From positions 1-11,737 of the forward strand of contig UZAE01001737.1 of NCBI GenBank assembly GCA_900617975.1: a stretch of 11,737 nt of DNA. Direction: 5' to 3'. Positions 9,401 through 11,737 of this stretch are shown one piece after another. The notes below the pieces were generated by a model. It was not told where the DNA came from. It worked only from the letters and a program-made list of their open reading frames with translations, and searched no databases. The number at the start of each line of letters is the position of its first letter. Positions within the stretch are counted from its first letter, which is position 1. Made by a program: the position numbers and the translations under genes. Source of the DNA: Rodentolepis nana. Lineage: Eukaryota; Platyhelminthes; Cestoda; Cyclophyllidea; Hymenolepididae.

Positions 9401-11203
9401 AGTGCTTTATCTGCTATTTCCACAAACAGACAAAGGCTCTTTCGATTATTTATCAATGCAAGCTGCATTTTGTTTAGTCGCGTTTCTGAGTTAGTATGGA
9501 TGTTAGTGCCAGGATCCTTCTGTCCCTGCAAGCAAAGAATAAGTGAATGATCGCATGCAATCTGGCCAAGTACTATAATTTTCTTAGTTACCAAATCTTT
9601 TGTTAAGACATCGCAAGGGCTCCAAAATCTCTGCCAAATGTTTCGTAATTTCTCCAATTGTGGAGTTAAAATTGCCTCGTACACCTCAGCACAATGCTGT
9701 TCGTAGAGTTTGACAAATTGAATTGTTGCAACACGTCCTGGTATCTCCGCTTTTAGTTGTTTAGAGTTGTTGCCTGAAGAGTCCATGGAAAGATCGACGG
9801 GGAAGGAACCTGGGTTTTTAAAACATTAAAAATAATTATTAAAACTCCTTCAGTGATGCAAAAATGTAAAAATATGATCTGTTGTTTAAGTAAAATTTAG
9901 TTAATTGAAGAAAATGAGATGTCTGAATGTGAAATTACATTAATACAAAGAAAATTTCCGGCCCTTGATAAAAAGTATTAACAAAACTGGAATACAGGAA
10001 AGGTAAATTAAAGCCGAGTTTTTGAGATGCTTTAATTTTAACATCCATGTTGCCGACGTGAATTGACAAGATAATTGACATTAATTGACAATCACACAAG
10101 CGAACGTGCATCGATGCATACAAATCTCGCGAACTGAAGGGCCGACGTGGATGTTGACCAGTCTTATGTCCTCTCCCGTCGCATTTACTTATTTAAAAAA
10201 TAGTTCAATATAGATGAAAAAATAATTTTAACTTACTGGAACCCGGACTTAGATCGATTCCAACTAGTTGACAAAGGTCCGTAAAATTTGGTAGATTGGG
10301 TTGCTGATTTCCAGAACCGAAGTAGAGGCGATCCTCATTCTCAATACTGTGCTCAGTTAGAGCAGTTAGGTGTCTGAAAAAACGGAAATTTTTAGGTCAA
10401 TTTGCGCAATCCAATTTAAACCATTCTTAATTAAAGAAGGAAACTAATTTCTGTAACTATACAGTTGAAAATCGAGGTTAAAGTAATAATATGTTCTAAT
10501 TATACTGTTATTCACTTAAAATAATCCATTTATTTGTAAGTGAGTAGAAAAATAGCGTTTGATTGAAGGTACATAGATTAGTAAATCTAAAAGACATACC
10601 CGCTGACAATCGTCAAATCTGATGGTTCCGTTTCTTCAGAAAGACCTTCAAGACCCTTCCAGTCATACAGTAATGCTGAACCACCATTCTTTCCGCCTTT
10701 TAGAGTGTCATAAGGCTTAAATGCAGACGTTGAACTCGTTCCCACTGATGGCTGTTTTATGCCTATTAAAATGAAAGGAGCTAGAGTTAGACTCTATTTG
10801 ATAACGCGAAAATGATTCCATAAAAATAGCTTTTATTTATCATCTCCGTTTGAGCAGCCTATTGCAGATCTTATTTGTATCTGCATGCAACCACCTTTTG
10901 GAAAAGAACATCGATTAACTTTCTCAATGCAGGCTACTATCATCGCATTCAAACGTATAATTCGAGCGCAAATAAGATATCTTACTGCTTCCTGAGTAAA
11001 AGTTATCCATTCTCGGCTTGGCCATAGTTGGCAAATTGGATGGACGAGGGTTTGCGCTTCTATCCGACAGAAGTGTTTGAGTATGTGCAGGTGTGTTATT
11101 CGCTCGAATGGAACGAAATCTGGAGAAGACATTTGAAGTTGAAGACGTTGATGTAGAAATACTTCCAGAATAACTAGACGAATTATTTTGATACTTCTGC
11201 AAC
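6363..11203 (-). CDS. RFX-family transcription factor (RFX1/2/3, DAF-19 type), 5' partial
   Basis: Exons, 5' to 3': 11203..10986, 10762..10600, 10373..10237, 9809..9592, 9525..9304, 8457..8254, 7847..7648, 7576..7171, 7091..6807, 6416..6363; phases agree at every junction. About 700 residues are encoded. Recognisable blocks: LPNFTDL before the conserved region; QFVKLYEQHCAEVYEAIL and IWQRFW (region B); ALYQTLLEIIVSDSLKSLPP (region C); FIKGLRRVIGLANLSRAADQVF, TWLDRIVLRGL and SSLLIRELTLRSAPSF (dimerization domain); LIRMLCDEY; and an acidic DEEEEN tail. RFX proteins bind X-box promoters as dimers; in animals the RFX2/3/DAF-19 group drives ciliary genes, which is family knowledge rather than shown here. 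The winged-helix DNA-binding domain is not visible and should lie beyond the right edge. Which paralogue this is cannot be decided without that domain. Confidence 0.92.
6417..6806 (-). other. Last RFX intron (alternatively read-through tail)
   Basis: 390 bp between a GTAAGT donor and a TTCTCTTCAG acceptor. It holds a short AAT repeat near 6434-6449. The part 6717-6806 stays open in the exon frame. No canonical AATAAA is seen soon after the read-through stop at 6717, which favours splicing. Confidence 0.55.
6807..7091 (-). CDS. RFX exon: Pro/Met-rich C-terminal region
   Basis: The acceptor is TTTATTTATAG|TTT, phase 0. It encodes FTYFDGCQTTKLPSMVLAGS then a Met-, Pro- and Ser-rich stretch with LPQMNMLPVFPDQIP. 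A strong donor, GAT|GTAAGT, ends it at 6807. If that donor is not used, the frame continues to TAA at 6719-6717, giving a different tail. Confidence 0.72.
7171..7576 (-). CDS. RFX exon: LIRELTLRSAPSF and acidic tail
   Basis: Joined after a 71-bp intron (7647-7577), it reads YYSSLLIRELTLRSAPSFNS, nearly identical to FYSSMVIRDLTLRSAASF in RFX1-3. LIRMLCDEYLSF follows, then a variable region with CCKGSSSPN and an acidic stretch (RDEEEENSRDLEAE). The donor is TGT|GTGAGT, phase 0. Reading on past it gives only 12 more codons before a stop. Confidence 0.9.
7648..7847 (-). CDS. RFX exon: dimerization domain, TWLDRIV block
   Basis: The block LHSELQHLLSPNATL followed by TWLDRIVLRGL and LMLVWNYY matches the RLEQDFKVTLQQ, AAWLDGVV and LKWSFY blocks of RFX1-3. 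The 3' end at AG|GTAATT (phase 2) is firm. The 5' end is the weakest junction in the gene: the only acceptor in the needed phase is AGTCAG at 7848-7850, with a poor pyrimidine tract, and it leaves this part about three residues shorter than relatives. The frame stays open upstream to beyond 7925. Confidence 0.8.
7848..8253 (-). other. RFX intron with uncertain 3' boundary
   Basis: About 406 bp from donor GTAATG to the chosen acceptor. A good-looking TTTTTAG lies near 8007 and a CCAATTTGACCAG near 7880, but both would shift the frame relative to the conserved exon on either side. Otherwise nothing recognisable is present. Confidence 0.5.
8254..8457 (-). CDS. RFX exon: start of dimerization domain
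   Basis: A 204-bp exon (68 codons, phase 0/0). It encodes FIKGLRRVIGLANLSRAADQ and LEQMRLDIQKLDLASIE, matching AFAQTLRRYTSLNHLAQAAR and LNRVDFANVQ in RFX1-3. It has few Met codons, so it stands out only by homology. The donor is GAG|GTAATG. Confidence 0.9.
8458..9303 (-). other. Long RFX intron
   Basis: An 846-bp AT-rich intron with donor GTGAGT and acceptor ATTGTAG. No exon is visible. It contains a short CT-rich tract (about 8729-8756) and a perfect 7-bp inverted repeat, ACTGTCA at 8963-8969 and TGACAGT at 8974-8980, with a 4-base loop. Confidence 0.7.
9304..9525 (-). CDS. RFX exon: region C
   Basis: A 222-bp, phase 0/0 exon. It encodes FVEIADKALYQTLLEIIVSD and LKSLPPSLLHTVKMMIKRVQ, matching the CDNVLYQGLVEILIPDVLRP block of RFX region C. 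The donor is CAG|GTGAGT, a strong site. Confidence 0.9.
9526..9591 (-). other. 66-bp stop-free intron in RFX
   Basis: GTAACT at the 5' end and TTCTTTGCTTGCAG at the 3' end bound a 66-base segment of exactly 22 codons without a stop. It falls where other RFX proteins have no matching residues, so I read it as an intron rather than exon. Confidence 0.75.
9592..9809 (-). CDS. RFX exon: region B
   Basis: A 218-bp exon after TAAAAACCCAG. It encodes FVKLYEQHCAEVYEAIL and LEKLRNIWQRFW, matching the LYREHCEAIL and LWKTFWR blocks of RFX region B. It ends at TTG|GTAACT, phase 0. An ATG at 9786 within it is not expected to be the true start, because upstream exons stay in frame. Confidence 0.88.
9810..10236 (-). 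other. RFX intron with repeated AATTGACA
   Basis: A 427-bp AT-rich intron. AATTGACA occurs three times (10061-10068, 10073-10080, 10083-10090), close to two copies of CCGACGTG near 10053 and 10142. No coding potential is recognised. Confidence 0.6.
10237..10373 (-). CDS. RFX exon: LPNFTDL segment before region B
   Basis: A 137-bp exon with acceptor TTTTTTCAG and donor A|GTAAGT. It encodes EHSIENEDRLYFGSGNQQ and NLPNFTDLCQLVGIDLSPG. The LPNFTDL block matches the LPDF/LPEFTEL motif that precedes the B region in RFX1-3. Confidence 0.82.
10600..10762 (-). CDS. RFX exon: linker
   Basis: A 163-bp exon following TTTTAATAG and ending at GG|GTATGT. It encodes IKQPSVGTSSTSAFKPYD and LYDWKGLEGLSEETEPSD. 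Its phase (1 in, 2 out) matches both neighbours. The sequence is not conserved enough to recognise on its own; it is placed by phase and position. Confidence 0.75.
10986..11203 (-). CDS. RFX exon: Ser/Thr-rich linker
   Basis: The acceptor is TTCTTCTTTACAG. The exon needs two bases from the previous exon and ends in phase 1 at AGC A|GTAAG. It encodes LQKYQNN then a Ser/Thr/Asn-rich low-complexity stretch. LQKYQ may correspond to the RLQEDMQ segment just after the RFX DNA-binding domain, which would place that domain in the preceding exon. Confidence 0.75.
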
Positions 11204-11640
11204 CTGTAAAGAAGAAATTTAGAATGCATATTTTTTAATTCGAAATTTAGAAAATAGCCAAATTTCCAATTTTTGGATAAATAAAATACTATAAGATCTA
11301 TTATTCTCTGTGGTTCTGTTTCAGCCAATCGAATTACAGTGCGCACGTTTGAGCGAAGGTGAGGGAGGGGGTGGCAGATGGTGAATTCAGACCAATCACA
11401 AATATGTATTTATTTATAGCAAATGGCAGGCGTTTTGATAGTTGTCATTAGCCATTTAGTTGGCTAAGGGAAGAAACATCAAAGTGAAAAAAGCAGAGAG
11501 GGAGGGGGGAGTGAACAGAAGAGTGTTTCAAATCTGTAAAAGACAGACACAATGGTAGAAAAAAAAGGGGAGGTGAGAACTATGGAAGAAGTCGAATTTG
11601 ACATACAATGCGGTCATGGTAGTTTGAAATCAGAAGTCAC
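11204..11640 (-). other. Region upstream of first certain RFX exon
   Basis: About 437 bp, purine-rich on the plus strand between about 11460 and 11580. I found no RFX DNA-binding-domain sequence in any minus-strand frame, so it is most likely intron. Confidence 0.55.
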
Positions 11641-11708
11641 CTGCCGATAAATAGACTTTTTGCCGTATGAGTATACGTTGCCCAGGGTTCACCACGTGGA
11701 GGTAAGTC
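11641..11708 (-). CDS. Possible upstream RFX exon, partial
   Basis: A minus-strand stretch ends at GGC AG|GTGACT in phase 2, the phase needed by the exon at 11203. The frame reads LPPRGEPWATYTHTAKSL and is open to the poly-C edge, with ATAG at 11709-11712 as a possible acceptor. It does not resemble the RFX DNA-binding domain, so support is phase and donor only. Confidence 0.25.
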
Positions 11709-11717
11709 TATCGCACA

Positions 11718-11736
11718 CCCCCCCCCCCCCCCCCCC
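11718..11736. repeat. Poly-C run at window edge
   Basis: Nineteen C in a row precede the last base. A G-rich run (15-26) also lies near the left end. Homopolymers at both ends suggest contig edges or assembly breaks rather than biology. Confidence 0.7.
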
Positions 11737-11737
11737 A

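Noticed and set aside
10833..11132. Minus-strand 99-codon frame overlapping the RFX linker exon
   Set aside because: Wrong frame relative to the phase-matched RFX exon, and it runs through the intron.

Overview
This is eukaryotic DNA from a compact, AT-rich animal genome. Protein-coding exons are split by GT-AG introns, several of them only about 66-74 bp, and the two genes have clear metazoan relatives. Short introns plus a mariner element suit a small invertebrate such as a nematode, but the sequence alone does not fix the species. The window starts near a poly-G run and ends in a poly-C run, which look like contig or gap edges.

Two genes lie on the minus strand, head to tail. The upstream gene (right part, about 11203 down to 6363, open at its 5' end) is an RFX-family transcription factor of the RFX1/2/3 (nematode DAF-19) type. 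Ten exons can be placed by homology and matching splice phases. They encode the linker after the DNA-binding domain, the conserved B and C regions, the dimerization domain and an acidic tail. The winged-helix DNA-binding domain itself is not in the window.

About 1.6-1.8 kb of AT-rich DNA with no convincing gene separates it from the downstream gene (4526 or 4571 down to 147), a METTL25-like methyltransferase. Its four main exons carry the conserved N-terminal segment, the SAM-binding motif, the GLHxCGDL and GCCYH motifs, and the C-terminal LFDPxxSPRC signature. A poly(A) signal follows at 73-78.

The last METTL25 intron (3378-756, 2.6 kb) holds a 1303-bp mariner element at 1324-2626. It has 25-bp inverted repeats with one mismatch, TA target duplications and a transposase in the same orientation as the host gene. 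The transposase is dead: two frameshifts, two in-frame stops and an extra codon between catalytic aspartates.

No RNA genes, CRISPR arrays or prokaryotic signals were seen. I found no undescribed biological system; the points of interest are the intronic mariner, possible alternative RFX products and a METTL25 insertion.
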